Source of the DNA: Chromatiales bacterium
Lineage (GTDB): Bacteria; Pseudomonadota; Gammaproteobacteria; Chromatiales; Chromatiaceae
Reading direction: 5' to 3'
DNA length: 35,439 nucleotides
Assembly: GCA_022360905.1 (NCBI GenBank)
Contig: JAKSBX010000248.1
Location: 1-35,439 of the forward strand
The stretch's first letter is position 1. Every line of letters begins with the position of its first letter. This document shows positions 7,660 through 15,366 of the stretch, piece after piece. The position numbers and the translations under genes were made by a program. Under the pieces are notes generated by a model, which saw only the letters and a program-made list of their open reading frames with translations, was not told where the DNA came from and ran no database searches.

Positions 7660-7869
7660 AGTCTGCTCCACTGATTAGTCAAAAGATTAAAAGATAAAAG
7701 TTGATTCTGATGTCCGCATAAACCCGGATATTTGATTGGCAACGTATCACAGCATAGTGTCAGGACAGGCTTCATCATACGTAAAAAAAAGCATATATAA
7801 ATAGTAATTTTGTAATGCACTTAATTGAGGCTCGAAATTAAAATGAGGCGTCGGTTTATGTTTTTTTGA

Positions 7870-7980
7870 TGCACTATTTGGATGCATGAACAAGAGCTTT
7901 ATTATTAAACGCACCAATATGATGCCGCGTAAAAAAGTGATTTTGATCGATGCTTGTAAAAAGCGCACCAATATGAAACG
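7870..7980. promoter_or_regulatory. Three NtrC-like enhancer sites between fesII and the SMR exporter gene
   Basis: Compared with the enterobacterial NtrC consensus TGCACCAWWWTGGTGCA, TGCACTATTTGGATGCA at 7870-7886 matches at 14 of 17 positions. CGCACCAATATGATGCC at 7910-7926 also matches at 14 of 17, and at 14 of the central 15. A third copy at 7964-7976 repeats CGCACCAATATGA exactly but has a poor second half. The last two are 54 bp apart. I found no sigma54 GG-N10-GC element on either strand within the 365-bp gap, so which gene they serve, and whether NtrC is the factor, is unresolved. The rest of the gap is AT-rich with no gene. Confidence 0.45.
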
Positions 7981-8024
7981 CTCTCATTTTAATCGTCTTT
8001 TTTTAATTTACCCTGGAGTGATAG

Positions 8025-8336
8025 ATGGCCTGGCTGTGGTTGATGTCTGCAGGTTTTTTTGAAGTTTTTTTTGCGATATTTCTCAAGCTGTCAGATGGTT
8101 TTACCAAACCTCTCTATACTACTCTATTCGTGTTGGCGGCAGGATTGTCATTTTACTGTTTAACCAAAGCGATGCAGATCATCCCAATCGGTACAGCTTA
8201 TGCTGTATGGACGGGTATAGGTACGGCAGGTGTGGCGTTGCTTGGAATACTACTTTTTTCAGAACCGGTAACCGGTTTGAGGCTCTTTTTTATGGCGACG
8301 TTGATTGTTTCAATTATCGGCTTAAAGCTGGCTTGA
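8025..8336 (+). CDS. sugE: SMR family transporter, guanidinium exporter (Gdx/SugE) type
   Basis: A 103-residue, four-helix small multidrug resistance protein. It aligns without gaps to the Gdx subgroup, which exports guanidinium in exchange for protons: Gly10, the proton/substrate-binding Glu13, Ser42, and the IPIGTAYAVWTGIG signature with Trp62 are all present. One usual active-site residue differs: Trp16 of Gdx proteins is Phe here. GGAG at 8014-8017 lies 7 nt before ATG 8025. Guanidinium export fits the guanidine degradation operon 6 kb downstream. No guanidine riboswitch is visible upstream of this gene; instead NtrC-like sites lie at 7870-7980. Confidence 0.88.
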   Translation: MAWLWLMSAGFFEVFFAIFLKLSDGFTKPLYTTLFVLAAGLSFYCLTKAMQIIPIGTAYAVWTGIGTAGVALLGILLFSEPVTGLRLFFMATLIVSIIGLKLA

Positions 8337-8431
8337 ATGATGTCTGTTCAATACGGATTGGTGGGGCAAGGTCCCACCTTGAACCATTCATCCGTTTCAG
8401 ATGTGATTGACTAGGTCTACATAAGAAACTA

Positions 8432-8890
8432 TTAGTCAGCCGTTGCGCAAAAGTCACTTTCCCAATATCCGGTGCCGGGTAGATAGGGTGATGAGGGGTC
8501 TGAGTTTGTTGGATGAACGGCTCGAACGTCCCATAAAATCATCGGTGTGCAAACACCTGCTTCCCATTCACTCGTGATTCTGACATCCGTATTGCCATCC
8601 AGATAACGGTCGACCAGCGATTCTGATAACAGAGAGTTATTCGCGTATTGGTAGGTATAACCAAAATCGTCAGCGAATTGATCAAGATCGGATCTGAATT
8701 CAAAACTTGTTGGTTGGTTATCAGAGTTGAACGTAAAACTGAAAACCATCTCACCGATACTGGATGTATTTGGCGTTGTGGCGATTACCGATTCACAATT
8801 GCCGTTGCATCTCGACTGAAAGCGGAATAGTCGACACAGAAGGATGGATAAAAAGTCAGAAGATACGGTTGAGGCCGTTGAGTGCCGCAA
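8432..8890 (-). CDS. Hypothetical protein, start uncertain, possibly a 5'-truncated remnant
   Basis: The open frame gives up to 152 residues, but its first codon is a TTG inside the 3' end of sthA, and the first 24 residues are simply sthA DNA in another frame. The first ATG is at 8749 (105 residues), with no ribosome-binding site at proper spacing. The rest looks like a real folded, exported domain: Cys pairs at CNGNC and later EAGVC...DFC, aromatic-rich strands ([17 protein letters not shown]) and an Asp/Asn-rich composition. The absence of a signal peptide suggests that the beginning of the gene was lost. I do not recognise the family. It may be a pseudogene. Confidence 0.4.
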   Translation of the reverse strand: MRHSTASTVSSDFLSILLCRLFRFQSRCNGNCESVIATTPNTSSIGEMVFSFTFNSDNQPTSFEFRSDLDQFADDFGYTYQYANNSLLSESLVDRYLDGNTDVRITSEWEAGVCTPMILWDVRAVHPTNSDPSSPYLPGTGYWESDFCATAD

Positions 8891-10253
8891 CGCGATAGGC
8901 TTCCGCCATCGTCGGGTAGTTGAATGTGGTCTCTGCGAAGTAGAGCAAGCTGTTGGCCTCTCCCTGTTGCGCCATAATTGCCTGACCGATGTGGACGATT
9001 TCAGAGGCCTGTTCGCCGAAGCAGTGGATGCCCAGGATCTCCAGGGATTCCCTGTGGAACAGCAGTTTCAGCATGCCGACTTCATGATCGGTAATCTGCG
9101 CACGGGCGATTGTCCTGAAGCTTGCTTGACCCACCTCGTAGGGGATTTTGCTGGCGGTCAGCTCCCGCTCTGTTCGACCGATCGAGCTGATTTCCGGCAG
9201 GGTGTAGATGCCGGTGGGAAAGTCATCGATCAACTGCCAGTCTGCACTGCCGGTGGCGATCTGGGCGCCAACAAAGCGTCCCTGGTCGTAACTGGCGCTG
9301 GCCAGAGCAGGAGGACCGACTACATCGCCGACCGCATAGATGTGGGGTAGAGAGGTGGCATAGGTTTTGTCGATCTCGATCTGACCCCGGTGATTGACCG
9401 CTACGCCGATCTCATCCAGCCCCATATTTTCCGTATTACCGCTGCGCCCATTGGCCCACAACAGGTAGTCTGTCTTGAATTTCTTGCCCGACTTGCAGTG
9501 CAACACGACACCGTCATCCACGGCCTCCACCTGCTCATAGACCTCATCATGACGTATCACAGTACCCTGGTTACGCAGGTGATAACTGAGGGCGTCGGTG
9601 ATTTCATCGTCGAGAAACGAGAGCAGGCGATCCCGAGTATTGACCAGATTCACTTTGACATCCAGATTACAGAAAATCGAGGCATACTCACAGCCGATGA
9701 CGCCTGCACCATAGATGGTAATGGAGTCCGGTGTGGTATCGAGCCGCAATACCGAATCACTATCCAGAATCCTGGGATGGTTGAAGTCGATATCTTCAGG
9801 GTGATACGGACGGGATCCTGTGGCGATTACAAAATGCTCCGCAGTAACCTCTTCACTGACCCCGCGCTGTTGAGCAATTTCAATCCGGTGGGTGTCGATG
9901 AATCCGGCCCGGCCATGGATCACTTCGATCCGATTACGGGCATAGTGGCGTAGACGACTGCGGACCTGTTGGTTGATTACCTTGCCCGCCGCCTTCAGTA
10001 GATGGGAATACTCAACTTGAACCTGGTCGTGTGTGTGTTGAAAGAGAGGATTGCGGCGATAATCCCTTAACAGCTGAATATTGTGTCTGAGTGCTTTGGA
10101 TGGAATGGTGCCCCAGTGGGTGCAACCACCCCCCACCATATCGTGTGCTTCAATCACGGCTACTCGCTTGCCGCTCTTGACCAGTTTCATGGCAGCCCCT
10201 TCACCGCCGGGACCACTACCAATTACTACCACATCAAAATGTTTCGCACTCAT
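8856..10253 (-). CDS. sthA: Soluble pyridine nucleotide transhydrogenase (Si-specific NAD(P)+ transhydrogenase)
   Basis: A 465-residue flavoprotein disulfide-reductase family member that interconverts NADPH and NADH in the cytoplasm without a proton pump. The FAD-binding Rossmann motif is [10 protein letters not shown] near residues 10-19 and the NAD(P) motif is [14 protein letters not shown] near 179-192. The diagnostic region [17 protein letters not shown] (Cys44) has Thr where disulfide reductases have their second redox Cys, the hallmark of SthA/UdhA. The dimerisation domain ends with [19 protein letters not shown]. The length equals that of E. coli SthA. It lies downstream of the GGDEF-EAL gene on the same strand, with 106 nt and a stem-loop between them. 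Confidence 0.96.
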   Translation of the reverse strand: MSAKHFDVVVIGSGPGGEGAAMKLVKSGKRVAVIEAHDMVGGGCTHWGTIPSKALRHNIQLLRDYRRNPLFQHTHDQVQVEYSHLLKAAGKVINQQVRSRLRHYARNRIEVIHGRAGFIDTHRIEIAQQRGVSEEVTAEHFVIATGSRPYHPEDIDFNHPRILDSDSVLRLDTTPDSITIYGAGVIGCEYASIFCNLDVKVNLVNTRDRLLSFLDDEITDALSYHLRNQGTVIRHDEVYEQVEAVDDGVVLHCKSGKKFKTDYLLWANGRSGNTENMGLDEIGVAVNHRGQIEIDKTYATSLPHIYAVGDVVGPPALASASYDQGRFVGAQIATGSADWQLIDDFPTGIYTLPEISSIGRTERELTASKIPYEVGQASFRTIARAQITDHEVGMLKLLFHRESLEILGIHCFGEQASEIVHIGQAIMAQQGEANSLLYFAETTFNYPTMAEAYRVAALNGLNRIF

Positions 10254-10342
10254 CGTCTCTCCGCTTCCGCTTCTGCGCTGACCGGCTACAGTCTAACACT
10301 TTTTTGCAGTGCAATATGGTTGTTTACATGTTTTTAACTTTC

Positions 10343-10359
10343 AGGCCCCTGCAGGGCCT
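10343..10359 (-). terminator. Short stem-loop directly after the GGDEF-EAL stop codon
   Basis: AGGCCC (10343-10348) pairs with GGGCCT (10354-10359) around a 5-nt loop, immediately after the minus-strand stop codon at 10362-10360. The bases that follow on the minus strand (GAAAGTTAAAAA) are not T-rich, so termination is uncertain. Confidence 0.35.
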
Positions 10360-12336
10360 TTAAATTGGATTTTCAGCAGCTTTTCTACCTTGCTGCTGAC
10401 AAAAGTTGATGAATCTGTCCAGATCCATCGGTTTTGCGATGATATCGCCTTGCACGATATTGCAGGCATAGCTCTTCAACAGTTCAAACGTCGATTGCTC
10501 TTCCACGCCCTCTGCAACCACTTTCAGGCCCAGTTTTTTAGCCATATCGATGGTGCCTTCAACAATCACGGCATCGGTCTTTTCTCTGGTGATGTCCTTG
10601 ACCAGTATCCGGTCGATCTTGATCAGGTCGATCGGCAATTTTTTGATGTAGGCGAGTGAGGATTGTCCGCTGCCGAAGTCATCGATTGCCAGGGTGAAGT
10701 TCGCCCCGCGCAGCTGTTCCAGTTTTCTGATGGTGTCCGCCCAATCCGGCAGCAGGGCGTTTTCAGTAATTTCCAGTAACAGATGTTTTGCTTCGATACC
10801 GTAACGGTTGATGGTGGCCTGGATATCGCTGACAAAATTTTGATCGGCAAACTGCAGCGGACTGACATTGATTGAGATTTTGAAGTGATCATTCAGCAGA
10901 CCTGAATCGGCCAGTCTGTTGAGGTGCTGGCAGACCTGATCGAGCACCTGTTTGCCAAGCTCTATAATCAGACCGCTCTGTTCAGCATGCTCGATAAAGC
11001 TATCAGGTGCCACCAGACCATCCTGCGGGTGGTGCCATCGGACCAGGGCTTCACCGCCGATCACTTCTCCATCGATGCTTATTAAAGGCTGGTAGTGGAT
11101 AACCAGATCGTCATTTCTCAGGGCATTACGCAGACCCTGTTCCAGGGTCATCAGCAGGTGGGCCTGTTCCTGCATATCGGGGTTGTAGAGGCTCATTGTA
11201 TTGCGGCCGATGGCCTTTGCCCGGTACATGGCAAAATCTGCCCGTTTCAAAAGGTCATCGGCGTTATCCCCATGCAGTGGGAACAGTGCGACGCCAATAC
11301 TTGCCGAAATATGAAACTCCCCATCTCTGAGCATAAACGGGCGTGCAAGGGTCTCTTGTATATTTTTAGTTGTCTGTTCCACCAATTTGACAGCTTCGCT
11401 CTCCTGATCGGCCAGTTCCGGCATCAGCAACACAAATTCATCACCGCCAAGACGTGTGGCTGTATCCTCTTCACTTAGGCAACTGTTCAATCTGAGCGCC
11501 AACTGCTTGAGCAATTCGTCACCCTGCTGGTGCCCCATGGAATCGTTGAGGGTTTTAAAGTTATCCAGGTCGAGATAGAACAAAGCTCCGATATGAGTAT
11601 GATGGATCGAGCGTGCGATATCCTTGCTCAGACGCTCGGTTAGCAGACGACGATTCGGCAGATTAGTGAGTGCGTCATGATAGGCGAGGTGTTCGATAAT
11701 CTTGCGGGAATGACGCTGCCTGATGTTCATCGCCAGTGATGCTGATAAATTACGATTGATACTGATCGCACCTGAACCCATCACGACCAGGTAGATACAG
11801 AGCATGAAACCCAGACCGATATTGGCCGGCCCACCGAGGGTGAACAGTCTGATGATCAATGGGATGATGACCAGTAACATGTAACCCAAAGAGGCGGGTA
11901 ACAAGGCAGCTTGAGTTATCACACCGCCTGCGGCCATACCGATCAGGCTGGCTATGATTATGGTCTGATGGAACGACTGCTCTCCCAAAGGTACCAGTAG
12001 AAATGCGGCGGATCCCCAGATGGCACCTGAAGTCAGCGTGCCTGTAATGGCTCGTTTACGCCAGATCTTTAGGGAGCCCTCAGTGGATTTTCGGGCTTGA
12101 TAGACACGATAGTTGTAGTATCGATAGAGGCTCAAACCGAGCATCCCTACAAACCAAGCCACTAGAATCTGCCATTGAATCACTGACCATTGGGCAACCA
12201 CGATGACGGTGGTGTTGATCATGATTGCCGCCAGCGAGGCGGGCAGCCCGGTAAATGACAACTCTACCTGGTTCTTCCTTAGGCGGGCTGCAAAATCGGG
12301 CGGATCGCTGAGTGACGGGTCGGTGTATTCTGTCAT
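10360..12336 (-). CDS. Membrane-bound GGDEF-EAL protein (cyclic di-GMP turnover)
   Basis: A 658-residue inner-membrane protein. Residues 30-200 contain about six hydrophobic segments arranged as a membrane sensor; no known MASE name is certain. A GGDEF domain spans about 215-385 with an intact RLGGDEF (GGDEF at 297-301), so cyclase activity is possible. The product-inhibition RxxD site is absent (SEED in its place). An EAL domain spans about 400-645 and retains the usual catalytic set: EAL at 429-431, Asn490 in SINVSP, Glu522 in EITE, the DD of IDDFGSG, Lys574, Glu609 in AEGVE and Gln629. The phosphodiesterase half therefore looks active. No strong Shine-Dalgarno precedes ATG 12336. Confidence 0.93.
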   Translation of the reverse strand: MTEYTDPSLSDPPDFAARLRKNQVELSFTGLPASLAAIMINTTVIVVAQWSVIQWQILVAWFVGMLGLSLYRYYNYRVYQARKSTEGSLKIWRKRAITGTLTSGAIWGSAAFLLVPLGEQSFHQTIIIASLIGMAAGGVITQAALLPASLGYMLLVIIPLIIRLFTLGGPANIGLGFMLCIYLVVMGSGAISINRNLSASLAMNIRQRHSRKIIEHLAYHDALTNLPNRRLLTERLSKDIARSIHHTHIGALFYLDLDNFKTLNDSMGHQQGDELLKQLALRLNSCLSEEDTATRLGGDEFVLLMPELADQESEAVKLVEQTTKNIQETLARPFMLRDGEFHISASIGVALFPLHGDNADDLLKRADFAMYRAKAIGRNTMSLYNPDMQEQAHLLMTLEQGLRNALRNDDLVIHYQPLISIDGEVIGGEALVRWHHPQDGLVAPDSFIEHAEQSGLIIELGKQVLDQVCQHLNRLADSGLLNDHFKISINVSPLQFADQNFVSDIQATINRYGIEAKHLLLEITENALLPDWADTIRKLEQLRGANFTLAIDDFGSGQSSLAYIKKLPIDLIKIDRILVKDITREKTDAVIVEGTIDMAKKLGLKVVAEGVEEQSTFELLKSYACNIVQGDIIAKPMDLDRFINFCQQQGRKAAENPI

Positions 12337-12571
12337 CTTTACAGTTACTTATTTTTATCAGCGCTGGTTTGCTGAGATCCTGTATCGAATAATATTCCAT
12401 GTCCGGAACCTCAACAGATTCAGAGGGTCCGTGCGTATGTTACTGTAACCCAACATTTTATGGGATTTTTTGCCCGGCAAAAGCAGATAGCAAGGCACCT
12501 CGATCGAAGCTCCTAACAGGCCCTAAGATAATGTCAGAAATTAAATGATGAAGATAGAGCCGTTACAGACT

Positions 12572-13537
12572 TTAACGCCAGATGCGGAATATGGTCCTGT
12601 GCCCTGGCGATAGCCTGGTTGTGTAGGTGGTTGGCAGATTTATTGGCTGATTAGGCCAATCTTTCATCGGGCTTCCGTGGGCATCTGATCTATCCCCAAA
12701 TTCGAGGAGTCGTTCGATGCGTTCACCGGTTTTAGGGTGTGTGCGTAAGAGCGAAGGCTCGGGTCTGCGGTATCCCGGGAACAGCAGTTTTTGCCAGAAC
12801 CTGCCATGAGGATAGGCAATTTTGTTCAACGCATGGGCCAATCCTGCCGGATCTCCTGTCAATTCAGCGGCCAACAGGTCGGCATCGAATTCCCGTATTC
12901 TGGAGAGACCGAGTTGCATGAGGGCACTCAGTGAAGGGGAGACAATCAGCAGCAGTATGCCCCACGGGGAGAAAGGGGTATAGCCAAGGAACATCAAGGG
13001 AAATGTGATCAATAGTAAGATGACTCCCAAGCTGGACATCAGATGAGTCAGCCGGCTGATCAGATCGGCGATACTCATCAGTCGGATGTCATTGTTCGCA
13101 AGGTGGGCGGTTTCATGGGCCAGTACCGCCGTCAGCTCGCGCATGGAGAGCAGTTCCAAAAGCCCATCGGTCAACGCAATCGCCGAATCATTCGTACGAC
13201 CCACGCTGAAGGCATTGGTGGTTTTACTGGGTATCCAGTAGAGAGCAGGGATGGTTTTGAGTTTGGCACGACGACTCAGCTCTTCGATAATCATCCACAG
13301 TTGGGGAGCCTGATCGGGGCTGATTGGCCGGGCCTGATAGAGATGCAATAACCAGCGGGGAGACATGTCCGGCAGGGAAAAGATGATCACTGCGGTGCTG
13401 ATGAAGACCCAAAACCACAACGCTTGTCCAAACAGCAGTTCCACACAAAGTGCCAACAACAGAGACATGCCGCCGAGCAACAACACAGTCTGCATGAAGT
13501 TTCTGAATTTATGCCGTGAGATACGTGTGGAGTTCAT
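12572..13537 (-). CDS. M48 family zinc metalloprotease, HtpX-like
   Basis: A 321-residue membrane protease. Two hydrophobic segments lie near residues 14-55, then a domain with the zinc-binding HEXXH at 141-145 (AVLAHETAHLANND), two more membrane segments at about 165-210 and the third zinc ligand Glu216 in IREFDADLLAAELTGDP. The tail has the THPKTGERIERL motif shared with HtpX. HtpX-type proteases degrade misfolded inner-membrane proteins. The frame also has a TTG at 13543. GAGGAGA on the minus strand is nearer to that TTG (about 12 nt) than to ATG 13537, so the start is uncertain by two codons. HtpX identity itself is not certain; other M48 subgroups are similar. Confidence 0.9.
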   Translation of the reverse strand: MNSTRISRHKFRNFMQTVLLLGGMSLLLALCVELLFGQALWFWVFISTAVIIFSLPDMSPRWLLHLYQARPISPDQAPQLWMIIEELSRRAKLKTIPALYWIPSKTTNAFSVGRTNDSAIALTDGLLELLSMRELTAVLAHETAHLANNDIRLMSIADLISRLTHLMSSLGVILLLITFPLMFLGYTPFSPWGILLLIVSPSLSALMQLGLSRIREFDADLLAAELTGDPAGLAHALNKIAYPHGRFWQKLLFPGYRRPEPSLLRTHPKTGERIERLLEFGDRSDAHGSPMKDWPNQPINLPTTYTTRLSPGHRTIFRIWR

Positions 13538-13671
13538 GATCAACTAAAATTTTATCTCCTCTGGTGGCAACGATTGATTCTCGACTTCATAGTGAATCTG
13601 AAAACTGACTGTGATTTTAACTGAAAACTTTGACATGGCGGTGATGCTCGAGTGCTCTGCATGCGTGTTTT

Positions 13672-13700
13672 TGGTGCGAAGAGGTCGCAGGCGTGCACCA
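13672..13700. promoter_or_regulatory. NtrC-like half-sites upstream of the guanidine operon
   Basis: TGGTGC at 13672-13677 and GCACCA at 13695-13700 are exact NtrC half-sites. Each can be extended to a degenerate 15-bp site (about 11 of 15 matches) on its outer side. They lie about 110-140 bp upstream of the start predicted from the sigma54 promoter at 13786, the usual enhancer distance. The 134 bp before them, back to the protease gene, hold no gene. Confidence 0.5.
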
Positions 13701-13765
13701 TTCTGCTTCGGGAAACATGGCGGAGTTGATCAGGTACGAGAGAGTGGTTTGGCTAACATATTGAA

Positions 13766-13778
13766 TATCAATCAATTA
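13766..13778 (+). promoter_or_regulatory. IHF-binding site (consensus match)
   Basis: TATCAATCAATTA matches the IHF consensus WATCAANNNNTTR at every defined position. It lies between the NtrC-like half-sites and the sigma54 promoter, where a DNA bend would bring the activator to the polymerase. Confidence 0.6.
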
Positions 13779-13785
13779 ATTGTGT

Positions 13786-13801
13786 TGGCCTGGGTTTTGC
13801 A
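13786..13801 (+). promoter_or_regulatory. Sigma54 (-24/-12) promoter of the guanidine operon
   Basis: TGGCCTGGGTTTTGCA has GG at 13787-13788 and GC at 13799-13800 with exactly 10 bases between. The -12 half (TTGCA) is perfect and the -24 half is TGGCCT against TGGCAC. Transcription would start near 13812, about 40 nt before the guanidine-I riboswitch. Confidence 0.75.
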
Positions 13802-13852
13802 GTATGGATTGCGTCCGTGCCCTTGTTATCAGGACAATACAATTTAACCGAA

Positions 13853-13990
13853 ATAGAAGGCTAGGGTTCCGATCCGGCTCAATACCAGACAAGGTGGTGA
13901 GCTGTGATGACTGGTCCAAGAGCATTCGACCTCTCCCTCTCATTGCGGGGTATGGGTTACACGGCGGGATAAAAGCCCGGGAGACTTGCT
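13853..13990 (+). promoter_or_regulatory. Guanidine-I riboswitch (ykkC class)
   Basis: The conserved blocks of the ykkC RNA appear in order: CTAGGGTTCCG at 13861-13871, ACTGGTCCAAGAG at 13910-13922, ACACGG at 13959-13964 and GGGATAAAAGCCCGGGAGA at 13966-13984. Guanidine-I RNAs bind guanidinium and switch genes on. The leader continues about 55 nt to ATG 14045. A weak stem (CTTGG/CCAAG, 13989-14006) follows without a T-tract, so the switch may act on translation; ACCTCTC inside the aptamer (13929-13935) could pair with the start-site GAGAGGT (14033-14039). Other ykkC subtypes bind ppGpp or PRPP, but the guanidine genes downstream support subtype 1. Boundaries are approximate. Confidence 0.92.
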
Positions 13991-14044
13991 TGGTCTGACT
14001 GCCAAGGGTGCTCCGTGTAGACAGATGTAACTGAGAGGTTCTTC

Positions 14045-15085
14045 ATGAAACGTTTTGCCGCTTTAATACTCGTACTTTCTCTTAGCTCTGTGGCTCAGGC
14101 TGCAGAGAGCTTCAAAATATGTTGGTCGATCTATGTCGGTTGGATGCCCTGGGCCTATGGGGCAGAGCAGGGGGTCGTCAAAAAATGGGCCGATAAATAT
14201 GGTATCGATATCGAAGTGGTGCAGATCAACGACTATATCGAATCGATCAATCAGTACACCGCCGGTGCGTTCGATGCCTGCACCATGACCAACATGGATG
14301 CTCTGACCATTCCGGCAGCCGGTGGTGTGGACAGCACTGCACTGGTAGTGGGTGACTTCTCCAACGGCAATGACGGTGTGGTGTTGAAGGGCAAGAGCAA
14401 GTTGGCGGATATCAAAGGTCAGCAGGTCAACCTGGTTGAGTTGAGTGTCTCACACTATCTGTTGGCCCGTGGCCTGGAAAGTGTCGGACTGAGTGAGAAG
14501 GATCTCAGCGTGGTGAATACTTCCGACGCGGATATGGTTGCCGTCTATGGCACCGACGATGTCACCGCTGTCGCCACCTGGAATCCTCTATTGAGTGAAA
14601 TTACTGCTATGCCCAACAGCACCAAGGTGTTCGACTCCTCCATGATTCCGGGCGAGATTATCGACCTGCTGGTGATCAATACCGAAACCCTCAAGGCCAA
14701 CCCGAAACTGGGTAAAGCGCTGGTGGGTGCCTGGTATGAAATCATGGCTGTCATGAGTGGCTCCGATAAGGCTGGTGTCGAAGCGAAAACCCATATGGCA
14801 ACCGCATCCGGTACCGACCTGGCAGGTTATGAAGCGCAATTGGCCAGTACCGAGATGTTCTATACTCCGGCGGCCGCTCTGGAACTCACCAACAGTGAAA
14901 AGCTGCTGGCCACCATGGAACATGTCGCCAAGTTCTCATTTGATCATGGCCTATTGGGCGACGGTGCCCCGGATGCGGGATTTATCGGAATCGAAATGCC
15001 CGCCGGTACTTTCGGGGACAAGGGCAACATCAAGTTTCGCTTCGATCCGAGTTATATGACGATGGCGGCTGAAGGCAAGCTATAA
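14045..15085 (+). CDS. ABC transporter substrate-binding protein, guanidine/urea carboxylase-associated
   Basis: A 346-residue periplasmic binding protein of the NMT1/SsuA-like fold, matching the family annotated as urea-carboxylase-associated ABC binding protein. The signal peptide is clear, with cleavage predicted after VAQA (residue 19). The mature start FKICWSIYVGWMPWAYGAEQG and the tail GNIKFRFDPSYM are typical of this group. GAGAGG at 14033-14038 is 6 nt from the ATG. It is the first gene after the sigma54 promoter and guanidine-I riboswitch. The aromatic-rich start of the mature protein could form a cation-binding cage, so guanidinium is a reasonable ligand, but this is inferred from context. 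Often annotated as urea-binding. Confidence 0.9.
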   Translation: MKRFAALILVLSLSSVAQAAESFKICWSIYVGWMPWAYGAEQGVVKKWADKYGIDIEVVQINDYIESINQYTAGAFDACTMTNMDALTIPAAGGVDSTALVVGDFSNGNDGVVLKGKSKLADIKGQQVNLVELSVSHYLLARGLESVGLSEKDLSVVNTSDADMVAVYGTDDVTAVATWNPLLSEITAMPNSTKVFDSSMIPGEIIDLLVINTETLKANPKLGKALVGAWYEIMAVMSGSDKAGVEAKTHMATASGTDLAGYEAQLASTEMFYTPAAALELTNSEKLLATMEHVAKFSFDHGLLGDGAPDAGFIGIEMPAGTFGDKGNIKFRFDPSYMTMAAEGKL

Positions 15086-15145
15086 AACAGATCGCATTCG
15101 GTTTGGCAAACTATCAAGCTCGCCGGTTCTGATTATTCTGTTCAT

Positions 15146-15233
15146 CGTCATCCCGGCGAATGCCGGGATCCAGAGTCATCAAACCGTTGGATTACTCGCT
15201 TAGCGCTTTTGTCCAGCATTTGCCGGAATGACG
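15146..15233. repeat. REP-like palindromic element between ABC transporter genes
   Basis: An 88-bp element bounded by CGTCATCCCGGC (15146-15157) and its near inverse GCCGGAATGACG (15222-15233). The left end forms a perfect 8-bp hairpin, ATCCCGGC-GAAT-GCCGGGAT (15150-15169). The CGTCATCCCGGCGAATGCCGGGATCCAG pattern is of the kind scattered between genes in many gammaproteobacteria. Only one copy is in this window. It occupies the 281-nt gap between binding-protein and permease genes; the remaining 133 nt of that gap, to 15366, hold nothing I recognise. Confidence 0.7.
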
Positions 15234-15366
15234 GATAAGAAGAGTAGCTCCAAAATGAGCTGATCGTTTGCTGGCCAGGCAATCCATCCAAATTGAGTAG
15301 CAAAGAGCACCTTCTGCCGAAACTGCAAATGCAGATCGGTCGCTGAGGTTTGCGCCGAGAAAGCCT

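Noticed and set aside
7672-8024. Guanidine riboswitch upstream of the SMR exporter
   Set aside because: Looked for ykkC blocks and for paired ACGR-loop hairpins; neither is present. The only notable elements are NtrC-like dyads.
13750-13765. TTTGGCTAACATATTGA as a sigma54 promoter
   Set aside because: The -12 dinucleotide would be GA instead of GC; the element at 13786-13801 has both invariant pairs.
13611-13847. Open frames upstream of the guanidine operon
   Set aside because: They cover the NtrC sites, IHF site and sigma54 promoter and have no ribosome-binding site; the DNA is better explained as regulatory.
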